The notes below the pieces were generated by a model. The model was not told the DNA's origin. It was given only the letters and a program-made list of their open reading frames with translations, and made no database searches. From Hymenobacter sp. PAMC 26628 (GTDB lineage: Bacteria; Bacteroidota; Bacteroidia; Cytophagales; Hymenobacteraceae): a stretch of DNA of 64,000 bases. Position 1 is the stretch's first letter. Each line of letters begins with the position of its first letter. Made by a program: the position numbers and the translations under genes. This document shows positions 35,501 to 42,837 of the stretch, in pieces. The stretch covers positions 2,914,001 to 2,978,000 of the forward strand of contig NZ_CP014304.1 in NCBI RefSeq assembly GCF_001562275.1, read 5' to 3'.

Positions 35501-35924
35501 GTGGATGCTGTTCGTGACCCAGACCACGCTGAGCGTGCCGGCCCTGATGGGCGCGATTATGTGCATCGGGGTGGCCACGGCCAACTCCATCCTGCTGGTG
35601 ACGTTCGCCAACGAGCGCCGCGGGGAAGAGCCCGACCTCAGCCCCCGCGACGCGGCCCTGGACGCCGGCTTCACCCGCCTGCGCCCGGTGCTAATGACGG
35701 CCCTGGCCATGATCATCGGCCTGCTGCCCATGTCGCTGGGCCTCGGCGAGGGCGGCGAGCAAAACGCCCCGCTCGGCCGCGCCGTGATTGGCGGCCTGCT
35801 GCTGGCCACCGGCACCACCCTGTTTTTCGTGCCCATCATGTTTTCTTATTTGAAGAAGAAGGAAGAGCCGGCACCGGCGGCCCGGCCGGAGCCGGAAACT
35901 ACGCCGGAGCCCCAGCTGGCGTAG
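32556..35924 (+). CDS. RND-family multidrug-type efflux permease
   Basis: 1122 residues with the RND duplication: first helix ARPYTFVVMALLILIMGVLT, porter domain starting VDIFPDIPIPVVGIVWTYSG, membrane block near 340-500 with GILVDDATVEIENIHRN in segment 4 (double Asp), then the second half from about 590 and a final block ending LATGTTLFFVPIMF. A charged cytoplasmic loop of about 80 residues separates the halves. It resembles the HAE-1/AcrB branch. Adaptor and channel genes follow on the same strand. Gene order permease-adaptor-channel differs from the first RND operon. Confidence 0.94.
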   Translation: MWIVRLALARPYTFVVMALLILIMGVLTIQRMAVDIFPDIPIPVVGIVWTYSGIAPEEMNQRIVTPVERSITTTVSDVEHQESQSLKGIGLIKVFFQPGTSPDAGVAQITAVCQTILRVLPPGITPPLIIRYSASNVPIAQTSLSSETLGESDLFDAANAFIRPGLAVVQGASVLLPNGGKPKQIMVDLDPQKLAGKGLSADDVVATLTAQNLIIPAGTAKIGPREYDVKMNSSPEAVATLNDLPIKTINGVTIYVRDVAFVHQGSAVQANIVRQNGRRTAIIPILKSGAASTLAVIDKIKQVLPNIQANAPAGLNIKLLFDQSFFVRASIKGVLIEASIAAGLTALMILLFLGSWRSTLIIATSIPLSILVSIVVMNILGQTLNIMTLGGLSLAVGILVDDATVEIENIHRNMGQKKPLKRSILDGAQQIATPALVATLSICIVFVPVFFLGGVASAIFAPLATAVIFAMLASYLLSRTLVPTMVMYLLRKELPIYHAQEEEQVPSAAFRNGRAVSQAERDLARLRREQFERAHPSGTPEEEAEPGITDGERRAGEAITKTWVWRLHTGFEHGFEKFRHGYRGALDWALDHRPLVIAAFAVLFVGSLGLFPLIGQNFFPTVDAGQLRLHIRVPSGTRIEDTESRFRQVETVIRQVIPAKELDLVLDNIGLPEVAINLILSDNPTIGASDGEILVSMKAEHGPTGRYIEEIRRQIHRQYPDLTIFFQPADIVNQTLNFGLPAPIDIQVTGRNVAANQKIAAALKRKISGVPGVVDAFVYQVFDLPRLQLNVDRLRAQQAGLTQRDIANNVLVNLSSSTQTSPNRWLNPQNGVDYPVAVQTPPSSLANLNQIGAITVTGPGQLSPQLLTNFTQVNRTLTTAVASDYNIQRTVDVYASVSGRDLGGVSTDLRRLIADAEKHLPKGTTIVMRGQVESMRTSFIGLGLGLAGAIVLVYLLMAVNFQSWLDPLIIITALPGALAGILWMLFVTQTTLSVPALMGAIMCIGVATANSILLVTFANERRGEEPDLSPRDAALDAGFTRLRPVLMTALAMIIGLLPMSLGLGEGGEQNAPLGRAVIGGLLLATGTTLFFVPIMFSYLKKKEEPAPAARPEPETTPEPQLA

Positions 35925-35971
35925 GCGTTTCGGCCTTTGTCGTTGCCCTTGTCCGTTATCCCCCTTTGTAA

Positions 35972-37177
35972 ATGTCAACCGATTCCACTGCCCCCGCCGC
36001 TTCCGGCACCGGCCGCTTCTGGCTGGTCATCCTCGTGCTGCTCGCCGTGTTCGGGGCCCTGTTTGCCATAGGCCTGCTGCCCCGGCTCCAGCACAACCAG
36101 GCCCTCGACGCGGAAGAGCAGGCAACGGCCCGCGCCAAGCCCGTGGTGACGGTGCTGCCCGCCAAGCCGGCCCCCGCCGTGACGACCGTCACGCTGCCCG
36201 CCGACGTGCGCTCGAACCACGAAACCTACGTGTTTGCCCGCGTGAACGGCTTCGTGCAGAGCTGGACCGGCGACATCGGCCAGCATGTGCGCCGGGGCCA
36301 GGTGCTGGCCACCATCACCACGCCCGAGCTGGACCAGCAGTTGGCGCAGGCGCAGGCCAGCCTGGCGCTGGCCCGCAGCTCGTTCAACCGCCTCGAAAGC
36401 GTGACGCTGCCCGGGGCCGTGTCGCGGCAGGAAGTGGACGCCGGCCGGGCCCAGTTTGCCGTGCAGCAGGCCGCCGTGCGGCAGTTGCAGGCCCAGCGCA
36501 GCTTCCGGCGGGTGCTCGCGCCCTTCACCGGCACCGTGACGCAGCGCACCGTGGACGTGGGCAACCTCGTGACCGGCGGCAACGCCACCGGCACGCAGCT
36601 CTTCAAGGTGGAGCAGACCGACACGCTGCGGGCCTTCGTGGACATCCCCCAGAACTTCGTGACCGGCATCAAGCGCGGGCTGAAGGCCGACGTGCTCGTG
36701 CCCGAGTTTCCGACCCAGCCCTTCGAAGGCCGGGTGGCCCGCGACGCCGAAGCCCTGGACCCCCAGACCCGCACGCTGCGCACCGAAGTGCTGGTGGTGA
36801 ACCGGGGGCCCCGGCGGCTGCGGCCCGGCATCTACGGCCAGGTGCGCTTTTACCTGCCCCAGACCACGCCCAGCATCATTATTTCGGCCAACGCCCTGGT
36901 GCCGGGCATCGACTCGAAGGTGGCAATGGTGCGCGACGGCAAGATTCACTTTCAGAACCTGGTGCTGGGCCGCGACTTTGGCACGAACCTCGAGGTGACC
37001 CAGGGCCTGAAGGGCGGCGAGCTGCTGGTCCTCAACCCCACCGAAAACCTCACCGAAGGCCTGGCCGTGAGCGCCAGGGCCGCCCCTAAAACGCCCGCCC
37101 CCGCCGGGCCCCCGCCGGCCAAGCCCCGCCCCAACGACCCCGACGCACCCCGGGTGTCGTCGCCGATTGCGAAGTAG
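35972..37177 (+). CDS. RND efflux periplasmic adaptor (membrane-anchored)
   Basis: 401 residues. A single helix (16-37) anchors it; there is no lipobox. The lipoyl halves read FARVNGFVQSWTGDIGQHVR and RVLAPFTGTVTQRTVDVGNL. The helical hairpin lies between them (ELDQQLAQAQASLALARSSF). The beta-barrel and membrane-proximal domains follow (VDIPQNFVTGIKRGLKADV; IISANALVPG). The C-terminal tail is Pro-rich. It links the permease at 32556 with the outer-membrane lipoprotein at 37423. Confidence 0.93.
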   Translation: MSTDSTAPAASGTGRFWLVILVLLAVFGALFAIGLLPRLQHNQALDAEEQATARAKPVVTVLPAKPAPAVTTVTLPADVRSNHETYVFARVNGFVQSWTGDIGQHVRRGQVLATITTPELDQQLAQAQASLALARSSFNRLESVTLPGAVSRQEVDAGRAQFAVQQAAVRQLQAQRSFRRVLAPFTGTVTQRTVDVGNLVTGGNATGTQLFKVEQTDTLRAFVDIPQNFVTGIKRGLKADVLVPEFPTQPFEGRVARDAEALDPQTRTLRTEVLVVNRGPRRLRPGIYGQVRFYLPQTTPSIIISANALVPGIDSKVAMVRDGKIHFQNLVLGRDFGTNLEVTQGLKGGELLVLNPTENLTEGLAVSARAAPKTPAPAGPPPAKPRPNDPDAPRVSSPIAK

Positions 37178-37227
37178 CCTTTCGTCGGTGCTCGGTGCTC
37201 GGTTGTTGGCAGTCAATGCTCCCAAGC

Positions 37228-37398
37228 ACTGGCCGATGAAGCTGTTTAGAAGTTCGTCAAAATTTTTCAGAACGTCATGCCGAGCTTGTCGGAGCCGCTC
37301 TCCCGCCGACTGGCCCAATCGTTCAGCGAGGCGGGAGAGTGGCGCCGACAAGCTCGGCATGGCCGCCTGGCGAATTCCTAAACTGCCTCAATAGCAAC
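37228..37398. repeat. Nested hairpin repeat, family 1, copy F
   Basis: Outer arms TGAAGCTGTTTAGAAGTTC (about 37228-37246) and the degenerate GAATTCCTAAACTGCCTCA (about 37372-37390) enclose inner arms 37276-37306 and 37331-37361. The inner arms match over 31 nt with two mismatches (CATGCCGAGCTTGTCGG core). The inner sequence differs from copies A, B, D and E although the outer arms are the same kind. It lies between the adaptor and the channel gene. Confidence 0.75.
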
Positions 37399-37422
37399 CG
37401 AACACCAAATCTTCCTTCCCGA

Positions 37423-38958
37423 ATGCGTATCTCTCTTGCCTTCCTGAGCTTGCTGCTAAGTGGCTGCGCCGCGAGCCACTACCGGTACGAGCCGCCCGCC
37501 GTGGCCGTGCCCGCGGCGTTCAAGAACGCGGAGCCCGTCGATTTGCGGGGGCGGGCCCGGGCCGAGGTGCCCGCGCCGCTGCGGGCCGATGCCGGGCGCG
37601 AACTGCCGCAAGTGCCGCGCCTGCCCGCGTGGTGGGCGGTGTTCAACGACAGTTCGCTCACCCGGCTCGAAGGCCAGGTGTCGGCCCTGAACTTCGCCAC
37701 GCGGGCGGCCGTGGCCCGCATCGACCAGGCGCGGGCGCAACTGCGCGTGGCCAACGCCCAGCGGGTGCCGGTGGTGGCGCTGGCCCCCTCGCTCTACACC
37801 ACCCAGCTCTCGGCGCTGCGGCCGGTGCAGTCGAGCGTGATTCCGGCCGTGGCGGTGCAGCAAAACCAGTTTTACGTGCCCCTGAACGTCAGCTACGAAG
37901 TCGATTTGTGGGGCCGCCTGAAGCGCGGGGCCCAGGCGGCCCTGGCCACCGAGCAGGCCAGCGAGGCCGACGAGCAAACGGTGCGGCTGAGTACGTCGGC
38001 CGACGCGGCGACCTACTACTTCAACATCCGCGGCCTCGATGCCGAGCTGCTGGTGCTCGACAGCGCCCGCCAGGCCTACCGCTACAACGTGCAGTTGACC
38101 AACGCCCGCTTTCGGGCCGGGGTGGACAACGAAATCGGGGTGCGCTACGCCCAGGCCCAGTTGGCCACCGTGGAGGGCAGCGCCGTGGAGCTGCGCCGGC
38201 AGCGGGCCGGGCTGGTGGCCTTGCTGGCCACCCTCACCGGGCGGCCGGCCAGCAGCTTCGCGCTGCTCTCGCTGACCCCCGACTCGGTGAGCTACCGCGG
38301 CCTGCCGCCGCGGCGCGGCAGCCGGCCGGGGGCGGCCCAGTCGGGCCTGCCGCCGCTGCTGGTGCCGCTGCCCAGCATTCCGGCCACGCTGCCGGCCAGC
38401 CTGCTGCTGCGCCGGCCCGACGTGCGCTACCAGGAGCGCCTGCTGGCCGCCGCCGGCCTGCGGGCCGACCAGGCCCGCCTCAACCGCCTGCCCACGCTGC
38501 TGCTCAACGGCTTCATTGGCCCGCAAAGCGCCCGCCTCGCCGAGCTGCCCAAGGTGGGCAACGGCCTGACGTACTACGTGGGCGGGGGCTTCAACGTCCC
38601 GCTCTTCGACGGCGGCCGCCTGCGCGGGGCCGAGCAACTGGCTCGCGCCCAAGGCCGCGAGCTGGCCGCGGCGTACCAGGGCACCGCGCTCACCGCCTAC
38701 GAGGAGGTCGAAACCGCCCTGGCCAACGTGCGGGCCGGCCAGGCGCAGCTGGCGGCCCAGCAGCGGGCCCTGGCGGCCGCCCGCCTGGCCGGCAGCCTCA
38801 CGTTGGAGCGCTACCTCAGCGGCCTCAGCGACTACTTCGCCGTGGTGGTGGCCGACAACCAAACGCTCACCACCGCCCGCCTCGTGGCGCAAACCCAAAC
38901 CACCCAGCTCCAGGCCGCCGTGGCCCTGGTGCGGGCCCTGGGCGGCAGTTGGCAGTAG
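37423..38958 (+). CDS. NodT/OprM-type outer-membrane efflux lipoprotein
   Basis: The start is placed at ATG 37423, giving a lipoprotein signal MRISLAFLSLLLSGC (Cys15); the longer frame from 37339 reads through a hairpin. The 511 residues have the two OEP halves: VAALNFATRAAVARIDQARA-type helices, VSYEVDLWGRLKRGAQAAL, then RRPDVRYQERLLAAAGLRAD and FNVPLFDGGRLRGAEQLARA. This is the pattern of RND-linked channel lipoproteins. It completes the second tripartite pump. The 258 bp after it hold no supported gene. Confidence 0.92.
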   Translation: MRISLAFLSLLLSGCAASHYRYEPPAVAVPAAFKNAEPVDLRGRARAEVPAPLRADAGRELPQVPRLPAWWAVFNDSSLTRLEGQVSALNFATRAAVARIDQARAQLRVANAQRVPVVALAPSLYTTQLSALRPVQSSVIPAVAVQQNQFYVPLNVSYEVDLWGRLKRGAQAALATEQASEADEQTVRLSTSADAATYYFNIRGLDAELLVLDSARQAYRYNVQLTNARFRAGVDNEIGVRYAQAQLATVEGSAVELRRQRAGLVALLATLTGRPASSFALLSLTPDSVSYRGLPPRRGSRPGAAQSGLPPLLVPLPSIPATLPASLLLRRPDVRYQERLLAAAGLRADQARLNRLPTLLLNGFIGPQSARLAELPKVGNGLTYYVGGGFNVPLFDGGRLRGAEQLARAQGRELAAAYQGTALTAYEEVETALANVRAGQAQLAAQQRALAAARLAGSLTLERYLSGLSDYFAVVVADNQTLTTARLVAQTQTTQLQAAVALVRALGGSWQ

Positions 38959-39216
38959 CCCCGGGCCAAACGGCGGAGCCCCAGCCGCGGCTGCCGGCCA
39001 CGTCATTATTGTGGCGGGGTCGTGGTGATGTACGCCACCGAAACGCCCGGCGGGCGAGCGGCGTGCCGGCCATTATGCTGTTAATTTTGCTGTTGGCACT
39101 TATCGTCCTGCGCTGGCCAACCCCATTGGTGGCCTGAACCTCCGCCGCCGGGCGCCGGTTATAGGGCTTAATTTCGCGCTTTCTCGCTGGGCCCCAGGCC
39201 CAGTGCTTTTCAGTCT

Positions 39217-40995
39217 ATGCAATTACTTTTTAGTTACCTCCGGCGCTATTGGGGCCTGTTGGCCCTGGCCTTGGTGCTGGCCGCCGTCAACCAGGTTTTC
39301 TCGCTGCTCGACCCTTACATTTTTCGTAAGCTAGTGGACCAGTTTACGGCGCGCTACCCCGACATGAGCGGGATGCGCAGCGTGCCGTTTGCGCCGTTTT
39401 TCCGAGAAGCTATTCCGCTGCTGGCCATGATGTTGGGCGTGGCAATGGTGTCGCGCATTGCCAAGAATTTTCAGGATTACTACGTCAACGTTATCACGCA
39501 GCGGCTGGGGGCGACCATGTATTCCGACGGCCTGCGGCACTCGCTCGATCTGCCCTACCAGGTGTTTGAGGACCAGCGTTCGGGCGAGACGCTGGGCAAG
39601 CTCCAGAAGGTGCGCCTCGACGTGGAGAAGCTGATCCAAAGCTTTGTCAACGTGCTATTTACGGCGCTCGTGGGCATCATTTTCGTGATGTGGTACGCCA
39701 TTAGCGTGTACTGGCCCATTGCGCTGGGCTACTTCCTCACCATTCCGCTGCTGGGTATTCTGAGCTTTGCCCTCAGCAAGCGCATCAAGGTCATCCAGAA
39801 GACCATTGTGGCCGAAACCACTTCGCTGGCTGGCGCCACCACCGAGAGCCTGCGCAACATTGAGCTGATAAAAAGCTTGGGGCTGGCCCAGCAGGAAACC
39901 GACCGCCTCAACGGCATCACCGGCAAAATTCTGAAGCTGGAGCTGCGCAAGGTGCGCTACCTGCGTTCGCTGAGCTTCGTGCAGGGCACGTTCGTGAATT
40001 TGCTGCGTAACGTTATCATCCTATTGCTCTTGTACTTGCGGGTGCAGAACCACATCAGCCTGGGCGAGTTCTTCTCGTTCTTTATCTACTCGTTCTCCAT
40101 CTTCGGGCCGTTGCAGGAATTTGGCACCATCATCGGCAATTACCGCGAATCGGAGGCTTCGTTAGCTAATTTCCAGAAGATCCTCGACACGCCGCGCGAC
40201 GTGAAGCCAGAGCACCCGGTCGAAATCAACAAGATTGAAACGCTGGCTTTTGAAGACGTGCGCTTCAAGCACTTGAGCGCCGACGTGCCGGCCTTGGATG
40301 GCATTTCCTTCGGCGCCAAGCTGGGCGAAACCGTTGCCTTCGTGGGGCCCTCGGGCTCGGGCAAAACCACGCTCGTGAAGCTGCTGGTGGGGCTGTACCC
40401 GCCGCTGGCCGGCCGCATCCTCTACAACGGCGTGCCCAGCGACCGGGTGGACCTGGACGCGCTGCGCGAGCAAATCGGCTTCGTGACGCAAGACACGCAG
40501 CTCTTCGCCGGCACCATCCGCGAGAACCTGCGCTTCGTGGCCCCCCACGCCACCGACGACGAATGCCTGCGGGCCCTGCACGAAGCGGCCGCCGACACGC
40601 TGCTGGCCCGGGCCCCCCAGGGCCTCGACACGGTGCTCGGCGAGGGCGGCGTGAAGGTGTCGGGTGGCGAAAAGCAGCGCCTGAGCATTGCCAGGGCCCT
40701 GCTGCGCCGCCCCACCCTGCTCGTGTTCGACGAGGCCACCTCGGCCCTCGACTCGCTCACGGAGGAAGAAATCGGGCGCACGGTGCGCGAGCTATCGGGC
40801 TCACGCCAGCACATCACCATCCTCATCGCCCACCGCCTCAGCACCATTTTGCACGCCGACCGCATCTTCGTGCTCGAGCGCGGCCAAGTGGCCGAAGCTG
40901 GCCGCCACGACGAGCTACTGGCCAGCAAAGGCCTGTACTACGCCATGTGGCGCCAGCAAATCGGCGAACGGGCCCCCGTGCTGGCCAAGGCCTAG
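39217..40995 (+). CDS. ABC transporter, fused permease and ATPase (exporter type)
   Basis: 592 residues. Six membrane helices (about 13-300) form the exporter domain. The ATPase domain has Walker A GPSGSGKTTLVKLL, Q-loop FVTQDTQLFAGTIRENL, signature VSGGEKQRLSIARALL, Walker B LLVFDEATSALD and the switch His in IAHRLSTI. This is the half-transporter form (MsbA-like), working as a homodimer in the inner membrane to export lipids or hydrophobic compounds. It is a single gene, and no substrate is indicated. Confidence 0.95.
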   Translation: MQLLFSYLRRYWGLLALALVLAAVNQVFSLLDPYIFRKLVDQFTARYPDMSGMRSVPFAPFFREAIPLLAMMLGVAMVSRIAKNFQDYYVNVITQRLGATMYSDGLRHSLDLPYQVFEDQRSGETLGKLQKVRLDVEKLIQSFVNVLFTALVGIIFVMWYAISVYWPIALGYFLTIPLLGILSFALSKRIKVIQKTIVAETTSLAGATTESLRNIELIKSLGLAQQETDRLNGITGKILKLELRKVRYLRSLSFVQGTFVNLLRNVIILLLLYLRVQNHISLGEFFSFFIYSFSIFGPLQEFGTIIGNYRESEASLANFQKILDTPRDVKPEHPVEINKIETLAFEDVRFKHLSADVPALDGISFGAKLGETVAFVGPSGSGKTTLVKLLVGLYPPLAGRILYNGVPSDRVDLDALREQIGFVTQDTQLFAGTIRENLRFVAPHATDDECLRALHEAAADTLLARAPQGLDTVLGEGGVKVSGGEKQRLSIARALLRRPTLLVFDEATSALDSLTEEEIGRTVRELSGSRQHITILIAHRLSTILHADRIFVLERGQVAEAGRHDELLASKGLYYAMWRQQIGERAPVLAKA

Positions 40996-41075
40996 GCGCG
41001 GAGCCAGCTGGGCCCCTGGCCGTGCTTGGTGGTGCCGGCTGGCCCCGCACATAAATTAAAAAGCCATAAAATAGA

Positions 41076-41169
41076 CGGTCATGCTGAGCGCAGCCGAAGC
41101 ACCTCTACCGCGTAACTAATCAATTTTAGTGCTGCGGTAGAGATGCTTCGGCTGCGCTCAGCATGACCG
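41076..41169. repeat. Hairpin repeat, family 1, copy D
   Basis: Arms CGGTCATGCTGAGCGCAGCC and onward (41076-41112) and the complementary arm (41133-41169) pair over 37 nt with one mismatch (cacctct against agagatg). It lies between convergent ABC transporter and PAP2 genes. The core is that of copies A and B, without the GAAGCTGTTT outer arms. Confidence 0.85.
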
Positions 41170-41225
41170 CCAAATCCACTTTTTCTTGTATTTGTAAAAC
41201 GTTAGGTACACCGACCAGTTCGCAG

Positions 41226-42047
41226 CTAGCGCGGGTGCCAGCTCAGCGTCAGGCCCGTGGCCCCGCCGTAGTAGAGCGGCGTCACCTGCCACGCGGAGGT
41301 CCGGTCCAGCGGCTTGCGGCCCCAGCGGTTGCGGTGCGTGAGGTAGGCCACGTGTGCCGATAGAATACCGAAACCCGCCCCGGCTATTACGTCGCTCTGC
41401 CAGTGCTTGGTATTGACCATCCGCAGCACCCCGACGCCCGTGGCCACCGCGTAGGCGCCAACGCCGTACCACTGGCTTTTGTCCCGAAACTCGGTGTGCA
41501 CGATGCTGGCCGCCAAAAACGCCTGCGCCGTGTGCCCCGACGGAAACGAGAGGTTGTCGGAGCCATCGGGCCGTTCTTCGTGGCTCAAAGTCTTGACAAT
41601 GTACACGCTGGAGAGCATGATCAATTCGCTTTTGAGAACGACCAACCCCAGGTTTACCCGGTCGTTGCGCGACTCGACCCCGGCGAGCACTACGGCCCCC
41701 ACTTCCAAGTAGGGCACAAATTGCAGGTAGTTGTCGAGGTGCGTGCGGTAGGTGGGAAAGAGGCGGTGGATGTCGCGGTTCGCGTCCTGGTTGGTATAAA
41801 AACCGCCTCCGTTGAAAGTGTACGCTCCGTAGCCGATGAGCACCGCTGGCACAATGGCTGCCCGAAAGCCCTTGCTCTTAAAAAACGGTCTTTTAGCCGC
41901 CGTGGGGGCCCCAACCGTGTTTTCGTATTTGTGGGTCGTGTCGGCCGCCGGGGCGGGCGCCTGTGCAGGCACCTGGGCCAGCGCTGGGGTGGCCAAGCCA
42001 ACAATCAGCAGCCAGATTTTCAGCCGGTAAAGTAAAGAATACCGCAT
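41226..42047 (-). CDS. PAP2-superfamily phosphatase (paralogue of 9060-9911)
   Basis: 273 residues with a signal peptide (cleavage near ALAQVPAQ). Catalytic motifs are KTLSHEERPDG, PSGHTAQAF and RMVNTKHWQSDVIAGAGFG. Long blocks are identical to the paralogue at 9.1 kb, and the two differ mostly at the N-terminus and before the first motif, so they arose by duplication. It is transcribed away from a PepSY-like gene. A TATATTTG box 65 bp upstream belongs to a 32-bp element mirrored in the other gene's promoter. Likely action is on lipid phosphates in the periplasm. Confidence 0.93.
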   Translation of the reverse strand: MRYSLLYRLKIWLLIVGLATPALAQVPAQAPAPAADTTHKYENTVGAPTAAKRPFFKSKGFRAAIVPAVLIGYGAYTFNGGGFYTNQDANRDIHRLFPTYRTHLDNYLQFVPYLEVGAVVLAGVESRNDRVNLGLVVLKSELIMLSSVYIVKTLSHEERPDGSDNLSFPSGHTAQAFLAASIVHTEFRDKSQWYGVGAYAVATGVGVLRMVNTKHWQSDVIAGAGFGILSAHVAYLTHRNRWGRKPLDRTSAWQVTPLYYGGATGLTLSWHPR

Positions 42048-42111
42048 ACAAAAGGGATCGAAGCAAACGTGAACTCCTGGCCCGTGGCCCGGCCAGGAGG
42101 CAGAACAGTGG

Positions 42112-42143
42112 CAAATATAGGGGCTGATTCTGGCGAGAATCTG
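42112..42143 (-). promoter_or_regulatory. Promoter element of the PAP2 gene, mirrored in 42236-42267
   Basis: Read on the minus strand: CAGATT-N2-CGCCAGAATCAGCC-N2-TATATTTG. The last box (42112-42119) fits the Bacteroidetes -7 consensus TANNTTTG. The first 22 positions are the same as in the opposite promoter apart from the N2 spacers. The expected start of transcription is about 60 bp before the PAP2 ATG. Confidence 0.65.
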
Positions 42144-42235
42144 CGTATCGGCAGCCGCCGGAGAAGTGACAAAAGTTGATGCTATACGTATTTTTCAAGT
42201 ATTTAATCCATTTTTTTGCCCTGGCGCGGCACCTC

Positions 42236-42267
42236 CAGATTAGCGCCAGAATCAGCCAGTAGGTTTG
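42236..42267 (+). promoter_or_regulatory. Promoter element of the PepSY-like gene, mirror of 42112-42143
   Basis: Plus strand: CAGATT-N2-CGCCAGAATCAGCC-N2-TAGGTTTG. The last box (42260-42267) fits TANNTTTG and lies 34 bp before the ATG at 42302. Sharing all of the fixed positions with the opposite promoter suggests a common activator or alternative sigma factor. Confidence 0.65.
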
Positions 42268-42301
42268 AGCAGAAATCAATTCATCCCTAATCCCCGAATC
42301 T

Positions 42302-42733
42302 ATGAAAATCTTGCTTTTATCCGCCGCCGCGCTGCTGCTTACCGGCGCGGCCCAGGCCCAGGCAGTGCCGGCGGCCCAAGTGCCCGCCGCCGCCAAAGCC
42401 ACGTTCAAAGCCAAGTTTCCGACGGTACAACGCAATACCTGGGAAAAGGAAGGCAATGCTTTTGAGGCAGGCTTTACGCTGAACAACAAGACGATGTCGG
42501 CTGTTATCGCGCCGGGTGGGGCGTTGCAGGAAACCGAAACGGACATGAGCATCGGCGAATTGCCGGCCGCTGTGCGCGCCACGCTGGCCCGCGACTACAA
42601 AGCGTACAAAGTCACTGAGGCGGCTGCCATCGTCCGGGCCGACGGCACAATGGTGTACGAAGCAGAAGTGGCGAAAGGGGGCAAAAAGCACGATGTGCTC
42701 TTCACGGCCAACGGCCGGGTAGCCCCCAAATAG
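42302..42733 (+). CDS. Secreted PepSY-like protein
   Basis: 143 residues with a signal peptide (cleavage near AAQAQAVP). Two PepSY-like repeats are seen: VPAAAKATFKAKFPTVQRNT followed by WEKEGNAFEAGF, and LPAAVRATLARDYKAYKVTE followed by IVRADGTMVYEAEV. This matches the small periplasmic PF11396-type proteins common in Bacteroidetes, whose function is not settled. It is divergent from the PAP2 gene with a mirrored promoter, which suggests a joint envelope response. A strong terminator follows. Confidence 0.87.
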   Translation: MKILLLSAAALLLTGAAQAQAVPAAQVPAAAKATFKAKFPTVQRNTWEKEGNAFEAGFTLNNKTMSAVIAPGGALQETETDMSIGELPAAVRATLARDYKAYKVTEAAAIVRADGTMVYEAEVAKGGKKHDVLFTANGRVAPK

Positions 42734-42766
42734 CGCCTGCTAATTTTGTTGTAATAAAGAACTTGC

Positions 42767-42800
42767 GCCTCTCGGCCACGCGGCCGAGGGGCATTTTTTT
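42767..42800 (+). terminator. Intrinsic terminator after the PepSY-like gene
   Basis: The stem GCCTCTCGGCC (42767-42777) with GGCCGAGGGGC (42782-42792) is fully paired with one G-T wobble and a four-base loop. A run of seven T follows (42794-42800). It separates the PepSY-like gene from the receptor gene downstream. Confidence 0.88.
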
Positions 42801-42837
42801 ACCGTTCTGGCCAACGGGGCTTGGTCACTTAAGAAGA

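Noticed and set aside
37629..39137. 502-residue plus-strand frame overlapping the efflux lipoprotein
   Set aside because: It is an Ala/Gly/Arg/Pro-rich frame shadow of the NodT-type gene, with no signal or domain.
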